Shown: piece after piece, positions 24,499 to 35,579 of the stretch
How the letters are laid out: each line of letters opens with the position of its first letter
Numbering within the stretch: the stretch's first letter is position 1
Source of the DNA: Knoxdaviesia capensis
Taxonomy: Eukaryota; Ascomycota; Sordariomycetes; Microascales; Gondwanamycetaceae
DNA length: 64,000 nt
Direction of reading: 5' to 3'
Assembly: GCA_001510575.1 (NCBI GenBank)
Contig: LNGK01000002.1
Span: 2,096,144-2,160,143, forward strand
The notes under the pieces: model-generated
The model's database searches: none
What the model was told of the DNA's origin: nothing
Seen by the model: the letters and a program-made list of their open reading frames with translations, nothing else
Translations under genes and position numbers: made by a program

Positions 24499-25959
24499 CT
24501 ACACCACGATCCGCCGTAACCCCTCCGTGCCGCCCAGCACCCGCCGGCCCGTCACCGCACACCGGCCCACCCCGCTCTCCCACCGGCCCACCCGCGACAC
24601 CGGGCCCTTCTTGGCAGCCGCAGCAGCCCCGACCACGACGCCGTCGCCGTCAGCCGCCGGTCCCGGCCCACTCCGGCCCGCCATAAACGCCTCCTGGCGC
24701 GCATGCGTGCCCTCCAGCCACCGGTGGATGCAGCCGTAGCAGTACACCACGCCGGTCTGGCACGCCGTGGCCGCCGTCACGGGGTCGCCGCAGATCGGGC
24801 ACAGCGCCGAGTTTGCCGGCGGCGCCACGGTGAGGATCGGTAGCATCGACGGCGTGGCGATCGGCGCTGCGCGCACCGCCGCCGTCTCGTCGTCCGATTC
24901 GTCGGCCGCCACCACGGCCGGCGGGGCAGGAGGCCCCGACGCCGTGGCAGTGGCCCCAGAGACGGCCTCCTGCTGCTGCCTGCGCTGCCGCACCGTCTCG
25001 GCCTCCCGCACCTTGCGGAACCGCTGCACGTCGCGCGGCGGGAGCACCGGCGGCGGCAGCTGCAGGCTGTCGGCGGCGCGGCGCGACAGCTGGCGCGCAA
25101 AGTCCGACGCGTGCCACCACTCGAGGAACTTGAGCGCAAAGATGCTCATCGGGAGCACGAACGACAGGCTCGAGAGCACGCCCGACCCGAGGCGCTGCGG
25201 GTCGGTCAGCAGGCCCAGCAGGCCGCCGCCGCCCTTCCCACGACTACCGGTAGACTTGCCCGCCGCGGCCGCGAGCGCCTCGGCCGCGCGGTAGTCCTCG
25301 GCGGTCATGCGCCGCAGCCGCGTGCCGATGACCCACATGAACGGGTTGTGGTAGCGCGACCGGTCGAACAGGTACGCCAGGTTGAACGCCAGCACGGCAA
25401 AGTGGTACGACGCGTTGACGCCCGGGTACAGGTTGCGCAGGAACCAGCGGTAGTAGTGCGTGATGCGCTGGCGCAGCGTGGCGTTCGCCGGCAGCGCCGT
25501 GTACGCGACCCCCAGCAGCGCGCGCGGCGCATCGGCCTCGTAGCTCTCGTCCAGCCGCCGCTTGAGGTAAGGCAGTGCCACCAGCACCGCCAGGTTCTTC
25601 CACACGTCGCTGTCCCGCAGCGCCAGCTCGGTGCGCGCCAGCCCCGGCGCCGCCAACGACGCGCGCGGGATATCTGCCGCGGCCGCCCGCTCGCGCTTCA
25701 GCCCGTAGAACGTCTCGGTGAACGAGCCGCCGCGCGTGCGCAGGTAGTGGCGCTCGACCGCCAGCATGCACAGCGCGTACAGCTCATCGAACGAGTTGAG
25801 CACGCGCAGCAGGTACCGCGGGTGGCGCTGGGTGGCGATGGCAAGGAGGTAGCGGAGTGTCGGGGGGAGCAGGCCGGAGAGTTGCTGCTCGGAGAGGATC
25901 TCGAACAGCGACGGCTTCTGCTCGTCGAAGGTGTTGTTGAGGGCCGTGACAAACTCCAT
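24499..25959 (-). CDS. PEX12: Peroxin-12, peroxisomal RING ubiquitin ligase subunit
   Basis: A single exon of 486 residues, near the usual Pex12 length for filamentous fungi. The N-terminus (MEFVTALNNTFDEQKPSLFE) and the LRYLLAIATQRHPRYLLR segment are typical of the Pex2/Pex12 N-terminal membrane domain, followed by several membrane helices. A C-terminal RING-like domain starts near residue 387: C387-x2-C390, C400, and C407-x2-C410 followed by HRW. Pex12 RINGs keep only part of the zinc ligands, as here. With Pex2 and Pex10 it forms the retro-translocation channel and ligase that ubiquitinates the import receptor Pex5, so it is needed for peroxisomal matrix protein import. A Pro/Ala/Gly-rich low-complexity region precedes the RING. 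The last 60 residues after the RING are Gly/Ala-rich and not conserved in my memory of the family. Confidence 0.93.
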   Translation of the reverse strand: MEFVTALNNTFDEQKPSLFEILSEQQLSGLLPPTLRYLLAIATQRHPRYLLRVLNSFDELYALCMLAVERHYLRTRGGSFTETFYGLKRERAAAADIPRASLAAPGLARTELALRDSDVWKNLAVLVALPYLKRRLDESYEADAPRALLGVAYTALPANATLRQRITHYYRWFLRNLYPGVNASYHFAVLAFNLAYLFDRSRYHNPFMWVIGTRLRRMTAEDYRAAEALAAAAGKSTGSRGKGGGGLLGLLTDPQRLGSGVLSSLSFVLPMSIFALKFLEWWHASDFARQLSRRAADSLQLPPPVLPPRDVQRFRKVREAETVRQRRQQQEAVSGATATASGPPAPPAVVAADESDDETAAVRAAPIATPSMLPILTVAPPANSALCPICGDPVTAATACQTGVVYCYGCIHRWLEGTHARQEAFMAGRSGPGPAADGDGVVVGAAAAAKKGPVSRVGRWESGVGRCAVTGRRVLGGTEGLRRIVV

Positions 25960-26561
25960 TGTCGGCTATCTCGGCCTGGCCGTGGCCCGCTCTGCGAAGG
26001 TTTCGGGGATATAGTCGAAGAATACGCGTAGGTCGGAGGTTATCGAGAAAGTCGTCGATCCGAGTCACAGGATCCGGAGCAATGAATCAAACGAGGAAAG
26101 GGTCGAGAGAAACGCCGTGTCAAAGCCGCATCGCGAGTCCAGACGATCGCATGTGACAGGAAGAACCCGAAATGAAGCAAATCGAAGTCTGTACAGTCGC
26201 AAGACGCGCGTATATAATCGAGCAGGGAAAGGTCTAAATCCAGAAATGAACAAGAGCCCATCCACCACGTGTAGAAAATCGAATCACAAGAAGAATAAAA
26301 TAAAAAGACAACAGAAGGATTGGAAAGATGACGGCAAACCGGAGAGAAATAGCCGAGGCCAGATGCGGTACAGTAATCCAGAAAACTTCGGCTGAAAGAT
26401 TCCAGCGCTTGAGGTGAGTTTGGGGGGTGTTTTTGCCGCTGAGACGCGCTAAAAGCCGGCAAGGAATTAGGCGCTTTTCCTGCCCGATTTGCACGATTTG
26501 CACATGCTTCGAGCCTTCCTCCTCGCTGTTGAACTGAAAAAAATAATTTTTAAGTTAAGGA

Positions 26562-26604
<43 letters not shown>

Positions 26605-26840
26605 GGAGAGAGAGAGAGAGAGAAGTGTCATACGCACAGAGACAGAGACACAGAGATAGAGACGCAGAGAGAGCATGCATGAGAAGCAGAAGTTTGGAAG
26701 AACCCGATTTAAAACTCCATTGTTGAGCTGAATACGTGTATCAAAGCTGCGCATGTTACATTTCATTTTGATCGTAGCAAGGTCGTGTCACTCATCCCAC
26801 TCATCCCACACACCCTAGACCCCAAATGTGAGGTTCACAC
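25960..26840. other. PEX12 promoter and F-box gene 3' region
   Basis: Upstream of PEX12 and downstream of the F-box gene, both on the minus strand. It holds the T(n)A(n) inverted homopolymer at 26562-26604 followed by a short GA run. No gene is seen. Confidence 0.65.
26562..26604. repeat. T19-A24 inverted homopolymer
   Basis: An unbroken run of about 19 T is followed directly by about 24 A, making a perfect AT palindrome of 38 bases or more. It lies about 240 bases downstream of the F-box stop codon. It could affect nucleosome placement or 3' end formation, or mark a point of slippage. The exact lengths may be affected by sequencing error. Confidence 0.9.
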
Positions 26841-29462
26841 TCAAGCCGTAGATTCCGACCCAGAGGCCGGCGCCGTCCCCGACCCAGACCCCGACGCCTC
26901 CGCACTGCCACTACCACCTATGCCAGCACTGGCACTCGCACTCGCACTCGCACTCGCACTGGCACCCCCGCCCGCATCTCCGCCCGCCGCCGGCTCATTC
27001 GGTGTGGTGGTGTTGGTGGTGGTGGAGGCGCTGCCACTACTGCTAGCAGCGCCAGCCGCCGGCGGGTGGTTGTGGTGGTGATGCTGATGGTGCTGGTGAT
27101 GCAGGTGTGCGAGGTGCTGCGCGTGGTGGTGATGGTGGTGATGCACATGGTTATGGTGGTTCCCTGCCGCAATGACCTGCGTGAGCGTGGTCAGCGTCTG
27201 CGCGTGCTGCGTCAGCAGCCCGTTGAGCACGGCCTGCATCCCCGCCGTCGCCAGCAGATTCTGCAGCTCCTCCTCGATGTTATTCGAGTCGGCCACGCCG
27301 AGAATCAGCCGCTGCATCTCCGCCGCGCTGATCACCGACCCCGCCCCCATCGCGCCGCCGCCGCCAGACCCGCCCTGGCCGCCGTCCTCGTCGTCGTCGT
27401 CGTCGTCGTCATCGTCGTCATCGTCGTCCTGGTGGCTCAGCTCGTCGTCGTGCACGGCATCGAAGAAGTCGTCCTCGTCGTTGCCGGCGTTGCCCGGGTT
27501 GGCAAAGTCGTCGTCCCAGACATCCTCTTCGTCAATGTCCTCCTCTTCCGGCAGGTACCCGAACATGTCGCCCTCGTCGACTTCTTCGTCGTCATCGTCA
27601 GGCACGTGGTGGATGGCAAAGGCAATGTCCATGTGGTGCAGGACCGGCATGAGCTCCTCGGGGATGGCGCCATCGTCCGACAGGATGATCCCTTTCAGGT
27701 CGGTCAGCTTCCAGAAAGCCGTCGGTCCGACCGGGCCGTGGGGGTCGTGGTCACTATTGCACAACACGTCAGTATACGTCGCCAGGAGATGTGAGTGAAG
27801 ATAACCAAAAAAAAAAATGCATCGTGGGGACAACTCACGCTTCAAACCACGTCCCCACCACTCCGCGTGCCGACTGAGCACCGCCAATCTGAACACCCTC
27901 ACTCCGCCACCGCTCCTCGCCGTGAATGACAGAGAACGACGTCCACCGAACCTCGCCCTCGCGCGTCGTCCGCACCGTCCCGTGCAGCTGAGAATCCGGG
28001 TTGGTGTGGAACCGATCGCCGAGCACCCGCGCCGTGCCTGTAAACGACACCACGGGGAAGTCCGGGTGGTCTTGCGGGCCCGGCGGATCGATCTTGGTCG
28101 CGGAGAGAGTCAGCTGAATCATGCGAGTGGCCTGCGCCAGATCCAGCGGCGGCCGGGGCCGGAATCGCGATACCGGCAGACCGAGGATGCCGAAGTTGTA
28201 CTGGTGGAAATCAGTCCAGTCGAGGAAGCACACCACCTGGAAAGGAGAAACAAGCCTGTGGTTAGAATACAGCCGTGTTCACGAGGGATAAAAGGCACAC
28301 AAGATCAAGGAAGACATACCCGCGCCCATGTTCCCGAGATACCATACGGGTCCTGCAGATCCACCTCAGACTTCTCTGCGGTGACGGGGCTCTCCGAGCT
28401 CCCCTCACCACTCTCATTCGTCGGTGCCCGTCCGCTGCTGCGATAGCTCCCCGGCCAGGACCCGACGAACGCCTTCCGCCACAAATAGATAAACGGGAAC
28501 ATGCCAATGCTCCGGCGCTGTAGGTTACCAGACAGCACGATCATGATGGCCTCCAGCTTCTCCCAATCGACGCGGCCGGACCCGTCGTCCATGAACGGGC
28601 CCCACATCGACCCGTCGGTGTAGTTCCGTATATCGTACACTTTGGAGCTGGCGTAGGGGAACATGCGCATCGACCGCTTGGCGCCGAATTTGCGCAGCAG
28701 CCGGCTGTACAGGCAGTGCAGCTTGGCGCTGCGCTGTTCGTCGTCGTTGCGCGGGGTGTCGGGCGGGCGGTAGTCGGACTCGCCGCGGGCACGCTTGAAG
28801 AGGCCCGATCGCGACATGAAGGCCATGGCGTTCTCGTTCTTGCGGAAGAGCGCCGACAGAATGTTGGCGTTGCGTGACGGGGAGTGCGAGCGGCCCAGTT
28901 GGAAGGTGGCCTTGGAGGTCGGCTCGCCAGGCACGCCGGAGGAGCTCGAGAGCAGGCGCATCGTGGTGTCGTAGACAAACTGGAATTCGCTGGCCTAGAA
29001 AAAAAAAGAAGGAAAGAACCGTTACAAGTCAGCCAAACCAGAGGCCCTTCCAAATGCACACGAGCTCCCTTCCGACGGGAGATATCTAATCTTACCTTTT
29101 CGTCGGCACTTGACATGTCGCAAATCTCCACCAGCCGGACATAGTCCTCTATCTCCTTCTGCCAGTTCCGGTCCATATTTTGAGGTTTGTCCTGCAAGAA
29201 GAAAGAGGCCCGGTAAGCTGGTCTGTCCACCAACGCCGATTGCAGCAAGCAAGCAAGCAAGTCCGCCCTAAGCCTGTCATAAACTTACCATAAGCGACAG
29301 ATAGATATCCTTCCACAGACGCTGGTTCCCGTGGATGTAGTGGGCGAAGAAGCTACTCGTCGACGCCATCGCCATCAGGTCCTTGGGAGCCAGGTACACC
29401 AGGATGCTGTGGAGGATCTCCGACGGGAGGCGGACAAAGTCCGCAGAGTCGGTGGACTCCAT
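26841..29462 (-). CDS. F-box protein with acidic and His-rich tail
   Basis: Five exons (29462-29289, 29191-29096, 28994-28320, 28236-27839, 27753-26841) give 751 residues. Residues about 8-55 are an F-box (VRLPSEILHSILVYL, then LWKDIYLSLM), which binds Skp1 and places the protein in an SCF ubiquitin ligase. The middle part (about 100-540) has strand-rich segments with conserved-looking motifs such as GISGTWARVVCFLDW, VRWTSFSVIHGEERW and GPTAFWKLTDL. It is probably the substrate-binding or ligand domain, but I cannot name it. The tail is striking: an acidic stretch with 13 consecutive Asp (about 557-571), a His-rich block with runs of seven and four His, and an Ala-Ser repeat before the end. 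The substrate is unknown. All splice junctions are in phase with good GT/AG sites. Confidence 0.85.
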
Positions 29463-31561
29463 AGCTGGATTGGGGGGGGGGGTTTTTTACGGTATCTCTG
29501 ACGGCAGCTCGAGAGGATCAACGGGTTTGAAGCAGGATGTCGTGTGGGGGGTGGGGGTTTTGTGTATCTGAGAGATCACGGCCTCTGAACAACGCAACGA
29601 GAAAAGCTTCGAGGAAACAAGGAAGAAAGAGACACCCGGCTAGAATTTCGCAGAGAGAAAAGCGAGGTATGAGAAGAAGAGCTGCTGATAGCAAGAATCG
29701 CCCCGTCTTGAGCCGCCACAGTTTCTGTAGGAGAGCAAAGCTTGAGACGGTCACCAGGAATTGACTGCGGGGGGGAGAAGAAGCAAGACAGATTGTGGAA
29801 GGGTTGACGTGATACGGAGATAACCGGCCAAAAAGAAACTCCCCAGCAAAAGCCAGAAGCCCACACACACCCCGAAAAGAGGTCAATCCCGACGGACCCC
29901 GTTTTGGGGGCAATATATAGAAGCACGTACACTAAACGATCCTGATAGAGATACAGATAGAAGAGAGCGTGAAGCTGGAGGAAATGTTGGAGGGAGGCCC
30001 GATAAGCAAAGGTTATGGGTGAGATAACTAGACCTAGAGGTGAAAGACGAGGAAATAAGGAGGATGAAACTAACAAGAGTAAATCAAAGAAAGGGAGAAG
30101 GGCAGATGGACGAAAAGTTATGTCCAGATTGGTTATTATAGGTGCACCAAAACCTGAGCTACATCATTTGGAGAGACAGAAACAGAGAATAGCTTGTGCT
30201 TTGTCACCCTTTTTGTTCTTTTTGGTGCATGCCCCGCATTGTGCATTACCCGCATAACTGCATATGTCCTGCTAGGATGGGGATTTTCGTTATCAATTTC
30301 TTTGGGTCTGCCAGTGCCTGTAAACCTGGTATCGATGGACACTTCCAGGAAAGATTAAACTGCTCAGACCACAAGCCCGTTAACCCAACCCAGCCCTAAC
30401 CCTAACACGCCATTCCTCTCACCAGACACAGACAAAGACGGCTCCCCGTCGCGTGTCTTCTCTGCACACACGCGTGTGGCCCGCTTCTCCCTGCTTCTCC
30501 CTCTAAACGTCACTTCACATATGTGTATAGTCAGTCTTACAGCATAGCAGTTCACACCGCACCAAGCCACCCGATAAAAGAAAGCAACTTCATATGTTCA
30601 CCTGAGACATGCAGAGACACACCTCACGCCGTCTCCCTTGCACAGAACTAATGCCGTGCGTTCAGAGCCACAGAAGAGGGTGTTAAGACGAATAGACGAA
30701 GAGCAGCTTGAAAACACAGAAGAAGTAGAAAAAGAGAATAGAATTCGCTGCCTGTCTGCGCTCCAATGGTGACAATTATGACGAAGACGAAACGAAAATA
30801 AAAAGAGACCCATATGCAGCGCTACATGCCCTCTGCAAAAATTGCCCTCCGCCTCCAATTTTTTCCCCATCGTGAAAGTCATCTCCCCTTTTGTGGTGAT
30901 GAAGAAATAAAAGAAGAAAAAAAAAGTCGTTCCGTCTGCTTGAGAAGGTCTCATCATCATGTGAACCTGCAAGCCCATCGTATTATTTCCACACAAAAAG
31001 AAACATCCCACCAAGGAACCGGTTTTGAGGGCTTCTTGAACAGGTCATGAAAGTCCCCTCCATTTCTGAACATAAACCCCCCCCCCCCAATTGCAGAGAC
31101 AAAAGAGAGACAAGACAGGGAAAAAAAATCACCACCGCTCGTACCTCCCCAACGCGATGCATGTAATCATAGACAAGACCATTCTGCCGTCCCCCAAAAC
31201 GAGGAAACACGGGAGCGAGAGGCTGACGAACAAGAAGAAATAAGAGCAAGAAGATCAACAAGAGGAACCAGGCACTCGAGATATGATAAAAACGAAAGAA
31301 GTAAAGAAGCGAGAATGGTATAATACGGAAGGACAGGAAAAAGAAATAGGACATCAACTGCAGAAGATGCAGGACATAACAGAGGAGCAGGTGGGTATGC
31401 GTGCTTCAAGAAAAAAGAGTCGAGATGTGATGAGCACATGAATAGCGAATAAAGCAAAGGAAAAAGAGAAGCAATGCACGCTGATTGAAAAAAAGAAAAA
31501 GGGGGGTGAAGAACAGAGAGGGAGAGGGAGGGACCCCCGCCCCCCTAGTCGGGTACAAGAT
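29463..31561. other. Intergenic region between transcription factor and F-box genes
   Basis: Promoter of the F-box gene on the left and 3' region of the transcription factor on the right. It includes a telomere-like run at 30394-30406 and a C9-10 run near 31078. No gene is seen; short frames present have no recognisable content. Confidence 0.6.
30394..30406 (-). repeat. Short telomere-like run
   Basis: CCCTAACCCTAAC, two units of the telomere complement, about 930 bases upstream of the F-box start codon. Confidence 0.8.
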
Positions 31562-34500
31562 TTACACCATCAACCCCGCGTTGAGGTTGATACAGTTCTG
31601 CAACAGCGTCGAGCCCTCATGCAGCAGCTGCCACCGCGTCTTCGCAAACGCGTTCTTCAGCACCATCAGCAGCGCCGAGTTGGCATTCAGCCCCTTGGCC
31701 AGCTTCAGGTCCTCCGGCGATGAGATGCGTCCGTACTTGGCAAGGAAGCCCGTCATCCGCTGCACCGCCTCGCGCTGCGACGTCGGCGGCACCACGTTCG
31801 GACACGGGCCCTCCAGCGCAAACCCGTAGCTCCACACCACCAGCACCGAGAAGTACAGCACCCACGGCCGGTTCAGCAGGAAGTCGTCGCGCGCCGAATA
31901 CGGCTCGTCCGGGTCCGACGAATTCGATCCGCCGCGCGTGCCCTGCTCGTTGGGTAGCAGCACCGAGCACAGGAACTTCAGCGCATAGAAGGTGGCGTCG
32001 CGGGCCTTAGCCGACGGCGCCCATTGGTCCTTCATGCGCCGTTGCGCGCTGTTCAGGTCGGCCTGGCCAATGCCCCGGCCCAGCAGCCGCTTGGCCCGCG
32101 CAAAGATCTGGCAGTCGATCACATCGACGTGCATCGCCATGTGGGCCAGGTGGTGCAAAACCGTGCGGCTTTCAAACACCACGTTGAATCCATCCCGCTT
32201 CTGGCTGTCAACGCGGTACGGATCGGCGTTGTCCGACCGTTGCAGCGCCTTGTCAAAGTCGGTCTTCCACGAATCAAATGCCCGCGTCAGTGTTCCCCGC
32301 CACTTGTCTCGGCCTCCGAGAGCCTGCGAGACACCTCCGCCCAAGAAATTAACTTGGAGGTCACGCTGGTTCATGTGCCAAGTCACACTCAACAAGCCCG
32401 CCATCAAAACCGTGCGACCAAACGAGTTCGTCTGCACTTCCTGCTTGCTCAGCGTCCGCTTCAGGCCCTCGAGAAACGAGATGGGCTTGACGCCATTCGA
32501 CATCATGTTTGACTCTAGCCGACCGACTTCTGCGCTGCTTGTAGCTGTCCAGAGCGCCTCGTCGCATGGTAGGGGAAGTCTCATCTCGTGAGCAACCATG
32601 ACGGTAGAGTGGCCGAACATGGTGGCATGGATCGAGTCAATGACAAACGCCGCAAAGGCCGCTCGTCGTGTAGCTTCATTTGTAATCCAGTGGTTCCACC
32701 AGTCGTCGGGAGTAGCCATGGCCGAGACTGAAGAGTGTCTCGAGCCGTTGGAGCCATTCCGGTCCTCTCGCAGGTTTGGAGGCGAGTCGAGGGCCGACTT
32801 GCCAATCAGCGATCGGCCACGGCGCATCAGTGTGATGGTAGTGGCATGGTGGATATGCGCCCGCTCGTGTAGCTCGCGAGTCGAGTACATCTTCTCGTAC
32901 AGCTCGAGGAGAATAAAGGTTTGGAACACCCACAGCCGCGCCGGCGGTCGGGAGTGAGAATCGCGGAAAATCTCCCATCGCAGGTGCCAGGCAAGGAAAT
33001 TAGAGAGTTCGGCTCCCGCGCTGGTGATTTTGGGCCCGTGAGTCTTGTCGAGGCATGCTGCGCCAATAGCGATCATTGCGATCAACAGAAGATTCGGGGT
33101 CCGGTCGGGCGTAAAGGTGGGCTTGTGAAGAATGGGCACTTGCTCACTGAAGTGAACCCAGTACGAGCCAATATATGCTTGCATCATGCGCTTTCCCAGC
33201 ATGTGGTCGGGGTCGGTACGATCGCCCTCGAGGATGGTCTCGCGTTCAAGCTCAAGCGCGGCGTTCTCGCTGTCGTGGAAGCGATCCTTGATAAGATCGT
33301 ATATTTCCTGGCACTTTTCTTCCGAAATGGTGGCTTCTGGGAAGCTCTGGTCCAGAAGATTGTTCACCGCCATAACCTGCTGTGGTGCGTTCGGGAAGTA
33401 ACCAAACGCCATCGGGTCGGTCGGTATGTACGCAGCGTAGGCGCTTGTCGGATAGGCGCTAAATGAAGAAAGGAAGTACAGACGAAGGAACATGGTAAGT
33501 ATAAGCACGCGGATGTGAAGAAAAACAAGCAGACAAATACTTGAGGGAACATGAACAAACAATTGATACGCCGACGCCGGCACAGCTCCCATTGGAGACC
33601 CCTCTCCATTCTGGGCATTGAACAGGAACGCCACAAAGTCCTCTGGGAAGGGAACATATGGCGACTTGTTAAGAATGCTTTCGCTGCCGAATACCGGCTG
33701 GGTGGCTGGAACGTTGAACTGGTCCAGCATGGCCATCTCGCTGTTCTGGTGCTCTTGAGAATCCATATAATCCGAGGCTGACGTCGGAGCAAACGAGGGC
33801 GTGGAGTGAGGCGGGCGGGGCCGGTGTTGCTGCTGTTGAGACTCTTGGAGACTCTGAGACGGGTGTTGAGGCATTACATAGGGAGACTGGAGGGGATGAG
33901 GTTGGGACAGAGGCTCGAGAGATCGCGGAGTCGGAGGAGGTTGCTGCTGCTGTTGCTGCTGCTGTTGTTGGTCATTCGAATTGGAGAAGTCGGACGCCGG
34001 GAGGTCAAACGGAGGGAAATTTTGCTGAGACACAAACTGGGTGTTGTTTGCGCCCTGGCCTTGGAAGCCATGCTGTGCAGAGACGGGAGTCAACACGGCG
34101 TAATGGCCGTTGGTGCCTTGGTTAGGAGCGCGCGCGTGGCCGTTGGGGGACTGGTGGTGGATATAGTTGGTGTCGACGGGGTGTAGAGGGCCCGAGGGAG
34201 GGAAAGCCGAAGGCGGGGTTTGCGTAGCCGAAGTATACGGACTTCTTGTGAGCTCCTTGGGAGAATGGTAGGGGAGGTGAGCGGACCGGGCCTTGGCATA
34301 TCCGGTGGTTGGTCTGTTGACTTCCGGGGACGCAGAGCCGGGAGGGCCAAACGAGGGACGATCAGCGGTACCAGGAGACTGTTGGCTAAGCATGTCTTTG
34401 CGATTAAGGGCGGAGCCTTTTGCTGTATGACGGTCCTTGTGACGGTTGCACAAGTCTAGGCGGACAAAGGTCCGCGTGCAGTCCGGGTAGTCACAGGCAT

Positions 34501-35020
34501 AGATATGCTTTGGGTTATGGTTCAGCTGATGACGATACCTGCATGGACGAGAAACGAAAGGCAAGAAGCAAAACGAGTTAGGTTAGGATATATGTTCTAA
34601 AAGAGGCCAAGAGTCGACTGATAGAAAAAAAAAAAGACATTCTGGTAAAGGAAAAAGGGCAATATGAGGAGTGAAACAGCCACCCTAACAACACATCAGA
34701 AGGACGTACAGATGCTCAGCTCTTGAGTAGCTCTTGCCACAGCCATCGTGGGGGCACTTGAACTTCTTATCGAGGCCTTTGCGGCTTCTTCTTCGCTTCC
34801 GAGAAGGGCCGCCCTCGGAGTTGGACGAGTTGGCATTGTTGCCATCACCTCCCTCGGGCGAGCGAGTGCGACGGCGACCTCTTTCGCCGTCGGGGTCGGG
34901 CCCGGAGGGATGGACGGGACTACGGATTTCGTCGGCGGCGGGAGCCATGGCGATTGAGCTGGCGGGGGAGACTGGAAGGGGGGGTTTAGTGTCGATCTGT
35001 GGTGGTAGTACAGAAGTCAT
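31562..35020 (-). CDS. C2H2 zinc-finger transcription factor with fungal regulatory domain
   Basis: Three exons (35020-34710, 34538-33561, 33458-31562) give 1061 residues. Two adjacent C2H2 fingers bind DNA: C89-C94-H107-H111 and C119-C124-H137-H141, both C-x4-C-x12-H-x3-H. The first intron falls inside finger 1 after L104. A basic RKRRRSRKG stretch just before the fingers is a likely nuclear signal. Residues about 150-400 are Pro/Ser/Gln-rich with a poly-Gln tract, as in activation regions. From about 440 to the end is a region resembling the fungal-specific transcription factor middle-homology domain, with segments such as GSYWVHFSEQVPILHKPTF. Target genes are unknown. The start is the first good ATG (MTSVLPPQID); the frame is open further upstream but that part is non-conserved, CT-rich leader. 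The 102-nt second intron is in-frame and stop-free, so its retention would insert a hydrophobic 34-residue segment. Confidence 0.88.
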
Positions 35021-35579
35021 TGTTCGAGAGTTGTGGTTGGAAGAAAGAGAGAAGGCGTGATAACGGAGGCGAGAGGGGGCCAGAAAAAAAAGCCAAAGAG
35101 AGGAGAACCGATAAGGTCGTGGTGCAAGAAATATGCAACCCCAAGGGTCTCTTGCGACCAAGGTCACAGAGAGGTTAGTAGTGGTGTAACTCAAATGAAA
35201 AAGGCCGAGTGTGTCCAGTAAGTTGAGGAGAGAGATATGGAACAACAGCTTCAGCCGAAGATTGGAGCCGGTCGACTTCGTGTGTAGATGGTATTGGTTA
35301 GAGGGGGGGTATTTAGAGGAGACGATTAAGTCAGAAGGGACGATCTTGTGATATCGGCAGCAAGTTGTCTGATAGGATGATGTACCAAGATCGCAGGTGT
35401 GGCGAGTTGAAGATGGATATATAGGTCCTGGCAAAGTTGATAAAGGCGGAAAAGATGAGACGAGGCCATGAACGGGAATGAAAAGGAAAGAGACGGGGGT
35501 ATCAGAGAACAGATAACGATCAAAACAAGGCCTCCCAAGTGTAGATGAAGAAGATGAGATTCGGTGAAGTAGTTACTCG

